From: Elysia marginata
Taxonomy: Eukaryota > Mollusca > Gastropoda > Plakobranchidae
Length of the DNA: 37,308 bases
NCBI GenBank assembly: GCA_019649035.1
Contig: BMAT01002889.1
Coordinates: 271,804 to 309,111, forward strand
Reading direction: 5' to 3'
In this document: piece after piece, positions 21,543 to 33,600 of the stretch
Layout: every line of letters starts with the position of its first letter
How positions within the stretch are numbered: the first letter of the stretch is position 1
Position numbers and translations under genes: made by a program
The notes under the pieces: model-generated
What the model was told of the DNA's origin: nothing
Database searches by the model: none
Seen by the model: only the letters and a program-made list of their open reading frames with translations

Positions 21543-21685
21543 TCAGCTGTCACTTCGGTCAGATGTGACCTGGGCTGAAGGGACATCAGAAGATTCCTCT
21601 AACCTGCTTTCCTCTCCCTCCTCATCATCATCAAATATGGCCACTGTTAATGCTCGGAGATCCTCCAAAACACTCTCAACAGGCT
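21543..21685 (-). CDS. CCHCR1: CCHCR1 terminal exon
   Basis: The acceptor is TTCTTGTAG. Encodes EPVESVLEDLRALTVAIFDD, then an acidic and serine-rich tail ending SDRSDS and TGA (21543-21545). SVLEDLRALT aligns with the human C-terminal block. It is read antisense to a longer open frame on the + strand, which is a shadow. Confidence 0.9.
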
Positions 21686-24600
21686 CTACAAGAAAAAAAA
21701 CATAATCTTGGTACAATACAACAGAAACAATGAAAAGTAGTTGTTCTTGTAGTCAATAGTGTTGTCCATTTTATAAATTATTAAATTTTCAGTTAAGAAA
21801 ATGTCTTTGTTTTAATATAATTTGATTATAGAAATCTAGTACTTATTTTATTTTCCAAAATTGGTTTTTGAAAATGCAGATCTGCCATGCTCCAAAATGG
21901 AAAACCAGTATGATTGATATAAAATCCTGTTCTCAGGGTTAATAGTCTGTATGACCATGATCCGGTACATGTATAAAGTGGTAGTTGCCCAGCAGTAAGA
22001 AATCAGTTTTCTGTAATAAGAATAAAAAAAACAACAAAACCATATCTTTCATTCATATTAAAATACAGATTTAATGCGTATGAATGGCATTCCCTGGAAC
22101 TAATTTCTAAGTCTCAGTTTTCACCTAATCTAATACACCAATCTTTTAAAGAACAAAACAAATGTTGGAGATACAACTATGTATTGTTACATCATAAAAA
22201 AACATGCAACCGAAAATCTCGAGTCCCCCCCCCCAAATATTGCAATAGCTTGTCTTACGGATAATTAATAAAAGCAGTAAGCATATAAAAAAGAATTAAA
22301 ATAATTCGATTCTAAAATTCTAGAGGGATAAATATGGACAAAAGTTTGATCTCTAACAACTTCAACTAAAGCCTTCTATTTAGAAATCTTATGGGCAAGT
22401 GCGGCACCTCTCTGTATGGGAATTTAGGGGGTATAAGGGGTCACAGCATCGAATTTCAGATTTGTTGAAATTATGAAAGTTTATCCTTTTCAAGGCAAAA
22501 GCACATTTTTTTGTTTCAAAGACACTCATGACTATTTTTTAAAAATAATTTTGACATTAAGAACTTCTTCAAAATGATGTAAAGATATGTTACTTCAACA
22601 GAAAAAATACTGGCCTCGGCACATAGTATACGCTATCGACCCTATTATAACCTGGCTTGAAGTACCCTTTGGGAACAGTCCTCTTATCAAGCTCGCAATG
22701 TAAACACAAAAGCAAAAGGATGAAGGCCATCCAAATGTAGAGAAATATTCTTATAAAGTCTTTAGCCCCCCAAAACAGTTTACTTTCCTTGATTTACATC
22801 CAAGCATCTTGACACCCACAGCAAGTATACTGCAGGTGGTGGTGACTGCCGAAACCTCAGGCTTCTTTATTTCTCTTTCAATTAATTTTCTTTTGCATTT
22901 TTCTTAAACTGTGTTTTTTTTTATACATTTATCCCATATAACCCAAAATTTTAAAATGTTATACATGGGAAACTTTGCAAATAGGTTGCCAGCATGCAGC
23001 TTTTAATTTTGTCAGAAGCTTTTTTCAATATTTTGCAACTTTGCTTTTGTACAAATTAAAAAAAAATGGTTATTGGTTACTTTCATTATATATATAAATT
23101 TGAAAAATTCATATAAAATATAATTCATCTTTTACTGACAACAGCCTCTATCAAAACCTTCATATTAATGAGAAAATATGAGTGCAATTTGCAGAATATA
23201 ATTATCGAGTTGGCTCTTTTTTACATTTTTGTACCTCAAACAATATTTTGAAACACACAAGATCAACATCTTAGACCATTTGGAAAAAATGCCCTTTTCT
23301 GCCGTGCTTGTCCTTAACATAATTATTATCAGTTTTTTTATGTGCACAAACTATTTTACAAAGTCATCTTTTATTTTTGATAATTTTTCTACCAATAATG
23401 TTGGACTAACTGCAAATTTCAATTACCATTGACTCCCTGGGAAGAGCTGATGAGTCTCTCCTCCTGGGAACATCTGTTTTCCTCAATGTTATCTCCAGCA
23501 GAGAGAGCGGTAGTCTCAGTATTGCTGTCCACACCACTACTGTGCCTCTCGACATCCTGCCTGCTCAACCCACTTTTGGTACCATCATTGTTGTCATCAT
23601 CCTCGTTATCTTCCAGTCGAGCATGATGGGATTCTAAGGGTAGGCGCAGCGGTTCCCCTCGCTCACTTCGGGCCTTGGTCAACAATCCCTCCTGTCTCAA
23701 GGTAGCCTTTGTGGCATGGCACCAAAAAAGAAACCAAATACATTAAGTACATTGATCAGAAAAAAAAGTTTTTGAGTTGCATTTGGAAACAACTGATCCT
23801 TACCCTAATTTTTACAATTTAAATTCACTATTCAATCACAGCTAACTGTCACTCAATTAGCTTTTAATTTGTTGAGAGAAAAATATTGTTAATACTTGTA
23901 AAATTAAACTTGCAAACCAGGAAATATCTGTTCTGTTTTTCTATGAAGTTTAAAATTGAATTAAGACTGAAAGAGTAATCATACGTTTTTAAAATTTTCA
24001 GCCAAACTGATCATTGATAGTAGGTTGGTACTTACCACCATGATGTTTCTGTCTCTCTCTGAGGCCTCTAACTTGGCTTGAAGCTGTGCCAATTGTCTAC
24101 TGAGATGCTCCTCTGTTGTATGTAGCAAGTTCGCACTTCTCTCTGTCTCTCTAGCATGACTACGTTCAAGCTGTCGCAGTGACACCACTTGAATTGAAAT
24201 ATATAGGTTAAAAAAAAAGATGACGACACATGGGAAAGCATGACAAAACAATAAAAATGTATTATATTAACGATACGCAACTTATCCCGCATTGAAGAAC
24301 ATGATGACAGTGGGATTTTTAGTTCAAGAAGAAAAATCCCGCTTTAGGGAAGTTCTCACGATAAGAATGCAATTTTTGCGACAGCTGACATAATGGCTTC
24401 TTTATCTCTCAGAAAGGTATATAGTGTTCCAGATGAAATTTGCAAATTTAAGCTCTAGTTTTCATTTTTTTCGTTTAGTCAATTTTGATTATCACAGCCT
24501 TTTAACAAAGGAAAAGAATTTCCTTTAATTGTAAACCATCTTTTTTTCAGTCTTGTATAGTTAAGTAGGTCTACTGTTACTTAACTTCACTGTAAAAGTA

Positions 24601-27600
24601 AATGGTTGTACCTGCAATGATTGAAAATCCTTTTAAAAAAAAAATAGAGAAATTTTTGCAATCTGCTGCGCGTTAGGAAAATGGCTGAAAGACCCAAATT
24701 TTTTGTTGATGAGTATGGCAATGCATCATTCTAGGGACATGCACTAAACCCTGGTCATTTTGAGGCTCAATCATGAAGAAATAATTTGTTTTTGGTTTTG
24801 AGATTTTTGCTATGTACGCTACTTAAAAAGTGGATCGCTAAATAACAAAATATTGACCTACATTTGGCCCACTACAGAGAGGTGTTTTTGCAAACGTCCA
24901 GGAGAGCAATGACATCATGTCTCGTTAATTTGGGAGCCAAGTAGATCTAGAGTATCTACCCCTCAGCTGCTCTAAATAACATTGCAGTAGAACAGTTACT
25001 AATATATAATCAGCTGTTTTAAATCCACATAAAAGCATAAACTAATATAGAATCCAACCTTAATCTAGGTGTTTGTTATTTACCACTTAAGTACGATGGG
25101 GTTCATAACAACCCCGCCTGTTTAAGTGCGATGGGGTCAAATTTGACCCCTATTTGGCTTGGGTATTTCTAATCGGCAATACAAACAGTACCGTTTATCT
25201 CGGCATTTTTTCATTTCTGTTGGGTTATATGATTGCAAAAAGCTTGAATGGCCTTAGTTTATAATTTTTTTCACCAAAACTTGTAAAAATGGATATAGAA
25301 AATGAAGCGAGGAGGATTTGCCTTCCTCAGATGATGAACTCGATTTTGATGGTAAGTTTTGATTTATTTATACTTTAATTTTATCACTGAGAAAACCAGA
25401 ATGAGTACAACTGTGTAAGATAAAAGTGTGAAGTTGTTAGTTATCTAGATCTAAATTACTGTTTAAGAAGTTTTTTGTGCTTTTTTTTTCCCTCAAAGTT
25501 GTAGCCTAGATCTAGATCTAACTTTTATTACTCTTTCATAGAACAAACATTCCATAATTTTTTTTTTCAAATCATGTTTATCAATTTATATTTAGATTGC
25601 TCAAAAATTCACCTTTCAAAAAAATTATATATACATATAATGGGTTTAGATAAAAAGTAAACCCAGTAGAAGCATTTTGACACACATACCCAGTTACACA
25701 ATTTTACCTAATTATAACTCAGCACTTTTAACTCAAAAATCCATTATGACTCACTACTCAAGTGGTTAAAATTAATATTGCAGTAGAAACTCATGGTCTG
25801 GGACCAAAAGAGAAGGTGGGAGGTGAGAGACAGACAGACATGCAGACATGTAAAGACAAAGCGAGAGAGAAAGAGAAAGAGAGAGTAGAGATGTAAACTT
25901 TGATAAGGACTAAAAGAGGAGGATTAAAACGGTACAGACAGACATGTACAAACAAATGTAGACGGAGCGAGCTGAAGTAGAAACTCATGGTTTGGGGTCA
26001 AAAGTGAAGATGGGTAAGGGAGAGACAGACAGTCAAGTACAAACAGAGATGCAAAGACAGAGCGAGAGTTGGAGGATAAAACATGAGGGCAGATGATCGC
26101 AGATCTAGGTTGAGATTAGTGACCTCAAATTTGAACGGATACATTAACTGTTGTTGTTTAGCAATCAAAATTCAATCTGGGAAAGGTTTTTTCTGACATT
26201 TAAAATCTGAATACCCTCCAAGCTCTAGATTTAAAGCCTACACATCTAGCCATTATTAAATTTTCAATCTTATCTTCCCTCACAAGCCAGTCACAACCGC
26301 CATCACTTCCTTCAGATTGTTTAAATCATCAGAAGACCGGTGGCTCAGTCAGTTACAGCGTCATGCTAGTGTTCTCATACCATAAAGCGCTCTGAGCCTG
26401 AGCTTTTAGGGGTAGAGCGCTATAGAAATGATATTTATTATTATTATTAATTAAGGTGAAAGCCAAGGGGTGCAAATGTAAGGAGTTTGATGCCCAAACT
26501 TGTCAGCTTTTTATTGGGGTTCCCCAAAACAAGCACTATATCTAAGTTATTTTTTTTTTTTAATCAAATGCACTTGGTTATATAGTCAATGGATAATTTT
26601 TTCAATTAATGGCATATCATATTATCTTTGCTATTTAGGCAAACAACATGGGCAGTATAGGACCTTTTGATTGGGGTCAGCAATTCTCATAAAAGGATCA
26701 TTGTTTTTTCCCAATTAGTCTCAATCAATTATGATTGAGTTCAATTATTTCCTTCCAGTCAAAGTATACATATGGGAAATCAAATCTAGACAGATCTCCT
26801 TGCCTTCAATACCATAAATGAAAAATGCCTCGTCCAGACAAATTTGAAGAAAACGTTAAATCCTTTACTAACTACAAGGAAGATTCATATTTTGTTGCGA
26901 ACTCCATAGACAGAGCTACAAAAAAGGCTGCATGCCTGTTGTCTGCCCTAGGACCAAAAGTCTATGGCACCCTCAGGTCACTCATAGCACCAGGGCTTCC
27001 CAGCCATAAGTCGTATGCTGAGCTATGCAACAATCTTACAGGACATATCTGTCCTAGCCTCTAGAAATCATGGAACGGTGCATACATACTCTGCACAGTT
27101 GAAATATATGCTAGCTAAACCGGCAAGGCAAACACAAACTCTTTACATTTACAAGGAGTTATTAATATTTCAAGGTACCATTGTCCATATATCTGTTTGT
27201 AACAATATATCACTTATAACTATTACAATACTGTAGCTGCAGGCTGCATTGGAAAAAAATGATAAAGCCAGTTTCATCTCTGACTGAGGCATATTCAACT
27301 GGTCTGCCATATATTTCTCCATAACTCCCTAAGGACAAGGGAAAAGCAAATCAATTTTCTATAAAATCTAAGGGTACAGTGATCCATACCAAACCTCTCA
27401 CCTGCCTTAGCATGCTCTCTCTTTGACTCATTGAGCTTTCTCTCTACAGTGGCCAGTTTTTCACTCCAGGCTGCCTCATCTGTCAAACGTTGATCTGTTA
27501 GAACTAGACAAAGGTCGGCATAGGGGTCAACACACCCTCAAAATAAAGTGATCAGATTTTATTGTACAAACATGTCAAATCGGGGCTTTTGAAAATCACA

Positions 27601-30600
27601 TACAATCAATAACTCATAACTTTTAGTGATATTCAGGTCTTCATACAGAGTCACTTATTACTGTTGATATTCAAATCAAGAAAATTCAGATCAAACATGT
27701 TTGTTTTTTAATCAGTCCACTTTTTTTAAAGGTTAAAAAAGACACAGAAAATGCTCAGAACAAGAGAAATAGCAAAATGGATTGAAAAAAAATCTCACTA
27801 TAAACTCTGAGTCAGCTTTGAGAATGTTAAACACTTTCTAACAATGGCACTAAACAAAAATAAAAAACCTTAGAAGCTACAATGAAAAAGGAGTCCAGAT
27901 AAAGGTAAAAAACAGCCAATTTTAAAAGTAAAAGGAATAAAGAACAAATCATTTACATCTCAGGTCTTCTGGATAAAAGAAACCAATGATTTTTTTTTCT
28001 TCATAAATAACAATTGGCTGAATATCAGGCTTATTTACATCAAGACATATTTGCTGCATTTCTTTCATAATTTTATTGCAACTCCATTTTGTTAGCTCCT
28101 TCTTGGGTTACAAAACTTGCATCTACCTGCTGATACACCACGAGCATGTTTGGCCAGCTCAGCTTGCAACTGGGCAATAGTGTCATCCTTCTCTTCCGCA
28201 GTCTCTTTGATTTGTGTCAACTCTTCAGATAGCTGGGCACAAGTCTGGAAAGAATAAAAAGAAGGCAAAAATGGCATATGCAAACTTTTTAACGTGCACT
28301 TGTTGCATAAAACATGTTATTTGATATCGAAGCTTCTTGATAATAGAAATTACTTGTTTTTCAGAAAGTAAGGTTATTCTCACGTCCTTTCAATAATGCA
28401 ACATTAGTGAAATGTAATATCTTACTTTTGATTTTTGCTGCACATCAAACTCCAAGTCCTCAACTGTTCTCTTCATCTTTTCAATCTGTGAAGTATCTAT
28501 GGGAATGCAATGAAAAACAAAATGTGAATTTTCAACTCCTTTTGACATGCTCAACAAGTTTTATTACAGACTTTTGTATGAAATGCATCAAAAGTAAAAT
28601 TGACACAAACAATGGTGTTGTTTATAGCTTTTTTGGCAAATATATTAAAACTGGTACAAAGGCAAGTTGAAAGATGATGCTTAAGATGAAAATTGAGGAT
28701 GATTCCAGCTGGTATTGCTGACTTCTGCACCTAAGCTATGATGACAAGAATGTGATTCTGATTTTTTTTTGTATGGAGAAAAAAAAAGATAATATATATA
28801 TGCTAATAATGTTATACATAGGGAATGAGATTAGAGGTACAACAAGTGTAACGTCCCTTTTCCAGAAGACAACACTCCAAAATATTATAGTGGTTATTGT
28901 AATCTAGACCTAGATTGTAGTGTAAGTTTCTTACTTTTATAAACGATTTGACATCTAGAACTTAAAAACTATAGAGCTAAATAAAAAGTTTATCTTCAAA
29001 ATAAATCTGTCGCATAAATTTTAAAAGATTGTAATATTTGTATCCATAAGACAGTGGAGAGACACCAGGAAAGTTCCGCTACTCTTGTTGAAATCTCATT
29101 CCCTATAGGGCTATGCATTGTACCATCATCTTGTATATCAAAGCATTGATTTGTATGTGATATGTTATACAGAAAAAAAAGAATATATTATTATTATTTT
29201 AAAATAGTGAGACTTGAAATATATTACTTTACATAGACTGAATTAAGAAAAAGAAATCTATAGCCCTAGTCAACATAAGCATAGACTTAAATATAAGCGA
29301 TATCAAAAGTTTTATATTATGGTGCAAACAGTCAATTTTAAGATCGTTCATTAGTCAATTGTTAGATTCATCTTAATCGCTGATTAGTTTAGCATGTGTA
29401 TTTAAGCTAACTAAATTTAAAAGCATAAATTAATGGTTGAAATGCATGCTGCCCAGTTCCGATATTTCCAATAGCAAGGGATCAAAATTTAACTTTGGAT
29501 TATCCAAAATTCCACTTCATAGTGAACATTACACAGGAGGGAGAAAATTTGTGATCTGAATTTAGTTCAAATTATTTGAACTACTAAGCAAACAATTATC
29601 TGGACTCGACTGTAGCATTTATTTTAAACTGATCTAAAAACTACAGGACTCCTTGAGACAGAACTCACATTGACTACGGGAGTGAGAGAGGCGATGTGTC
29701 CACTTGTCTGAATCCTCTCTCACCTGTGTAGCCAACATATCTCGCTCTCTCATGACTCGCTCCAGCTCTTGATACAGGTGTTCCTCACTGTCTCTGGAAT
29801 TTATATGTAAAAATAATAAAAATCAACTGGGAAATGTAAATAGCCCTTAAAAAAACTTTTAGCTTTACAAGTTTCTTCCTTAACCTGGGTCACAAATCAG
29901 TTTGTGATGCCTATACTGCTCCATGCCTTAACTAGATATTCACAATACATGACAATAGAAAAATAAAATTATTTTTGAATAAAGAAATAACCATGACTAC
30001 AAAGAGAGTTCAACTTAAGTCCATCACATAAACAAGAAATAAGACAGTTACAAATAAACCTTTTCAAAAGATGATTTTTAGATGTTAATAATAAAATATG
30101 TCATGAGACATGTTAATTGTAAGCGCAAATTTCTTCAAAAGATTATTTCATTTCATTTATTCTAACATACCTCAAAACATGTTGAATTCTTAAATACAAA
30201 AAATTTGTTTTCTACCAAAATTTGTTATGTTTAGAGTTATATTGGCTTTATATGCTTGTCAAAGGTGTGCAGAAATAGGAAAGATAACTCATGTCTCTCA
30301 ATGTCTCCATGAAGTGTTTCAAATTTAAAAAAATGCTTTAACTTGAATATAATGTTCTAACCAACCTGGATACATCATCATCAGCACGCGAAATAGACAT
30401 GGATTTCTTGGAGTCATTTTTCGTGTTACTGGTGTTCGGATTGTTGCTGTTGCTAAGGCCAAAACTGATGGCTGAGCGACGAATAAGCTGAGCTGGTAAA
30501 ATATAAGATTTAAAACCTTTAGAGTGATTGCAAAACACTTCAAACACATTCTCACATATCGGACTAAAAATACTTTTTAAGTGATTGTGTCAATAAGTTA

Positions 30601-33600
30601 CAATCATCACACATAATAAAAGATATCACCTTTCAACTTCTAAGAAAAGACACTCTTATTAATATTTAAGTTAACAAAAAAGCATAATTGCCGGAAAACA
30701 GTAGAAAGACAAATGCTCACATATTTTTGCCTTAGTAATAGAAAAGTAAAGAAAAACCTGTATTTCAGATGAAATATGAAATATGCCATGAACAGATGCT
30801 TATCTTTAGCTACCCCTAAAAAAATCTAATCCAACTTGCATCAGCTTGATAGAGATCATTTTATAACCTATCGTTTTTTTTTATTTTTGCATTTTAATTC
30901 ATTCCAACAAATAAAGCAAGAGTGATTGACAGGATATAACATCTAATCAACAATTTAATTATCGAAAATTCAATTAAACTTTTTGTAGTGATTTGGTTGA
31001 GGATTTTTTTCATTTTAACAATATTTAAGGAGTCCACTTGCAGTACCTGAAAGTCAATTGAGAGCTGTTTTGAGAAAAATAAACTTTCTATTCAGTATTT
31101 CATTACCTATATAAAAAATTTTCACTTTTTTTTTTTTCTTCAAATGTGAGATTCTAGAGGTGGGATGGACTGCATATTTCTTGCACAGTATTTAGAAGCC
31201 CATGAGCAACATACCCATGGTAGAAACTCAATTTTCTAAAAGAAGTGACTTAGCCGGTTTTGCAAGTAGACTCCTCATTTGGTAGACGAGCTGCTGATGT
31301 TGTGCTAGACAGGTAATTTTTTCAAAGAGCATCAAAATAAAGGTGCAACAAGAAACTGGACTTCATTAAAAGTGATTGTATCATGAAATGTCAATATGAT
31401 TTGGCTTGTCTGAAACACTTACATTTAAGTAATTCCATCCGACCAGCTGCAAAACTTACGCGCTGACCAAAAACCTTTAACTGTGCACACTTCTCTTCCA
31501 AAGCTTTCACCATGTCTTCATTTTTCTGCTGATGTCTGCAGAAATTAAAAGAAAAAGAAAATTTACAAAAGTTATTAATGAAAAAACATGTGCCTCATAA
31601 ATGCCTAAAAATCCTTTTGCTCTCCAAGAAACAACTGTTTGAGCAAAGAGATAAGGTTTTTAGTCAGTTGGTTGAAGAATCATCAACAGATAGAATTGTA
31701 GCAACTACTTTCATATGTTCAAAGCTGCACCAATACAAGGATGACTTTTCAACTGCAAATACGATAACAATTTTTTCAAGAAATGTGAAATACATATGTA
31801 GCTTATATGAAAATATTAGACCTGACTTATTTCAGAATTAGTGTCATCCTCTACAGCATCATATAATATTTTTCTTTAGCAATAGCACCATAATTCTAGA
31901 TCATTAAATACAATTTATACTTGGATTTACTTTAAAGTTTTACACAAGAGATACATATGCAGTTTTTTAAGAACAGATATTCTCTGTACAGAAATTTTAC
32001 AAAAGATTTAATACAAAAATTAAATGATTGAATCACATAAGAAATTTTAGCATAATAATAAATATAATTTAATAGTAAGAAGGTAAGCCAGATGCTAAAA
32101 CAATAACTGTGTTTAAAAATAATATTATGAAAGAGTACATCTGGCTCTCCATGCTTGCATAACATTGGGAGACATATTTTTATTGAAATACTTATTTGAA
32201 TTCATGATAATTCAAAACCCCATTTAAGAAAGGAATAAGGCGATCATTAAAAAAAATCATGTTCCATTGGTTGATGCAATTTTAGATTTTGACCTGGGTG
32301 TGTAATTTGGCTACCATGTTAAAGATTCAGCTCCATTCTATTTCTTTTCAACCCTTGGTTCTAAGCAGCACTATTCGCTTATTGAAGCTATTTGGACTAA
32401 CCAAAAGTATAGGTGGCATACCAATCTACTCAATTTTGCTATATTTAAAAATGTACAAAGATCCTCTATCTTGTATTTGCACCTTTTTTAAAGAGCACAA
32501 AAAGCGTTAAAATATTTTAAGTTAAAATAAATAATTTCATTACAGTATTATTTAGATAGAAATTAGGGGTAAGGAGAATTAAAACTAAGCTCACCTCAGA
32601 GAAAATTCTTTCAGACCATCCAGTGTCTGTATGTGCAACTGACTTTGACTGTCAAGGGTTAAAGCCACCTGTTGAGTAGCTGCCAGCTCTTGCTCTATTT
32701 GCTGGGCAAAATAACAAGCACAATGATTCCACATGAAAAGGAGATAGGAGTGAAAAAAAATTGTCTTTTTTTTTCTCCTAATGTTAACTGCAAACAAATT
32801 CTCAAGTCAAATCCCATTGTGATGTAATGTGTGCAAAAAAATCTAAGGGTAAAAAAACACTTTTGTGATGCTTCCTTGGTTGATTTGAGCATATTAACAT
32901 AAAACTTTTTAATAGCAATTTTGGGAGGTACAACTGGCGGAAATAGATATCTAAAACATCTTTATCCCATATGCCACACCCCAGTCAAATGTCAGAATTT
33001 GAATACTGTATATTTTGCGATCCTTTTGTCAGTATAAAAAAAAAAGAGAAAAAAAAAACAGTAAAAATTGTACATCTTCAAAGAGTACTCAAATTCCCAA
33101 TGATTTCTACTCTGAGAGCTGAAAATATGAAATTTAGAATTATTTGAACAAAATTTTGTACATTGGTCTCTTATTCTGGTAGCTCGATGAATCTTAACTC
33201 TTTTAGACACCCAATATTTTTATAACATGTATAAGCTACCTTAAAAGACACACATTTCAAACGTTTGGTGCCATGTTCATGAAAATACTAAATCATGAAA
33301 CCTTATGAATAAAACACCCAAAAAGCGAATGAAAATATCTAACCAACTACTTCCAACAGTATTAAAACAGTGTTTAACAATGTGATAATTTGAACTCAGA
33401 ACTTTTTTTTACCTCTCTCTTGTTCACTTCAATCTTCAGCTGAGCATTTTTTTCAGAGAGGGAGTGAGTGAGCACATCTATCTTCGCCTCCCCAGCTGAT
33501 AGTTTCTCCTCAAGATCTGCTATCTGACATTTCAAAAGATAAAAACAAAATTATATTTTTACAATATAAACTGTGACAAAGGGTCACCCTAACATATCAA

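Larger units (their letters stand above)
24188..27401 (-). other. CCHCR1 intron of 3.2 kb, rich in mobile elements
   Basis: The largest CCHCR1 intron in the window. It holds a piggyBac-like element (25083-25765), a 194-bp tandem duplication (25780-26080), a truncated SINE (26336-26450) and a Ty3/Gypsy gag fossil (26825-27130), each listed separately. No coding exon was found in it. Confidence 0.7.

Noticed and set aside
21352-21705. 117-codon + strand frame
   Set aside because: It is antisense to the CCHCR1 terminal exon and runs through the hAT-like element.
23429-23626. 65-codon + strand Leu/Ser-rich frame
   Set aside because: Shadow of the acidic CCHCR1 penultimate exon.
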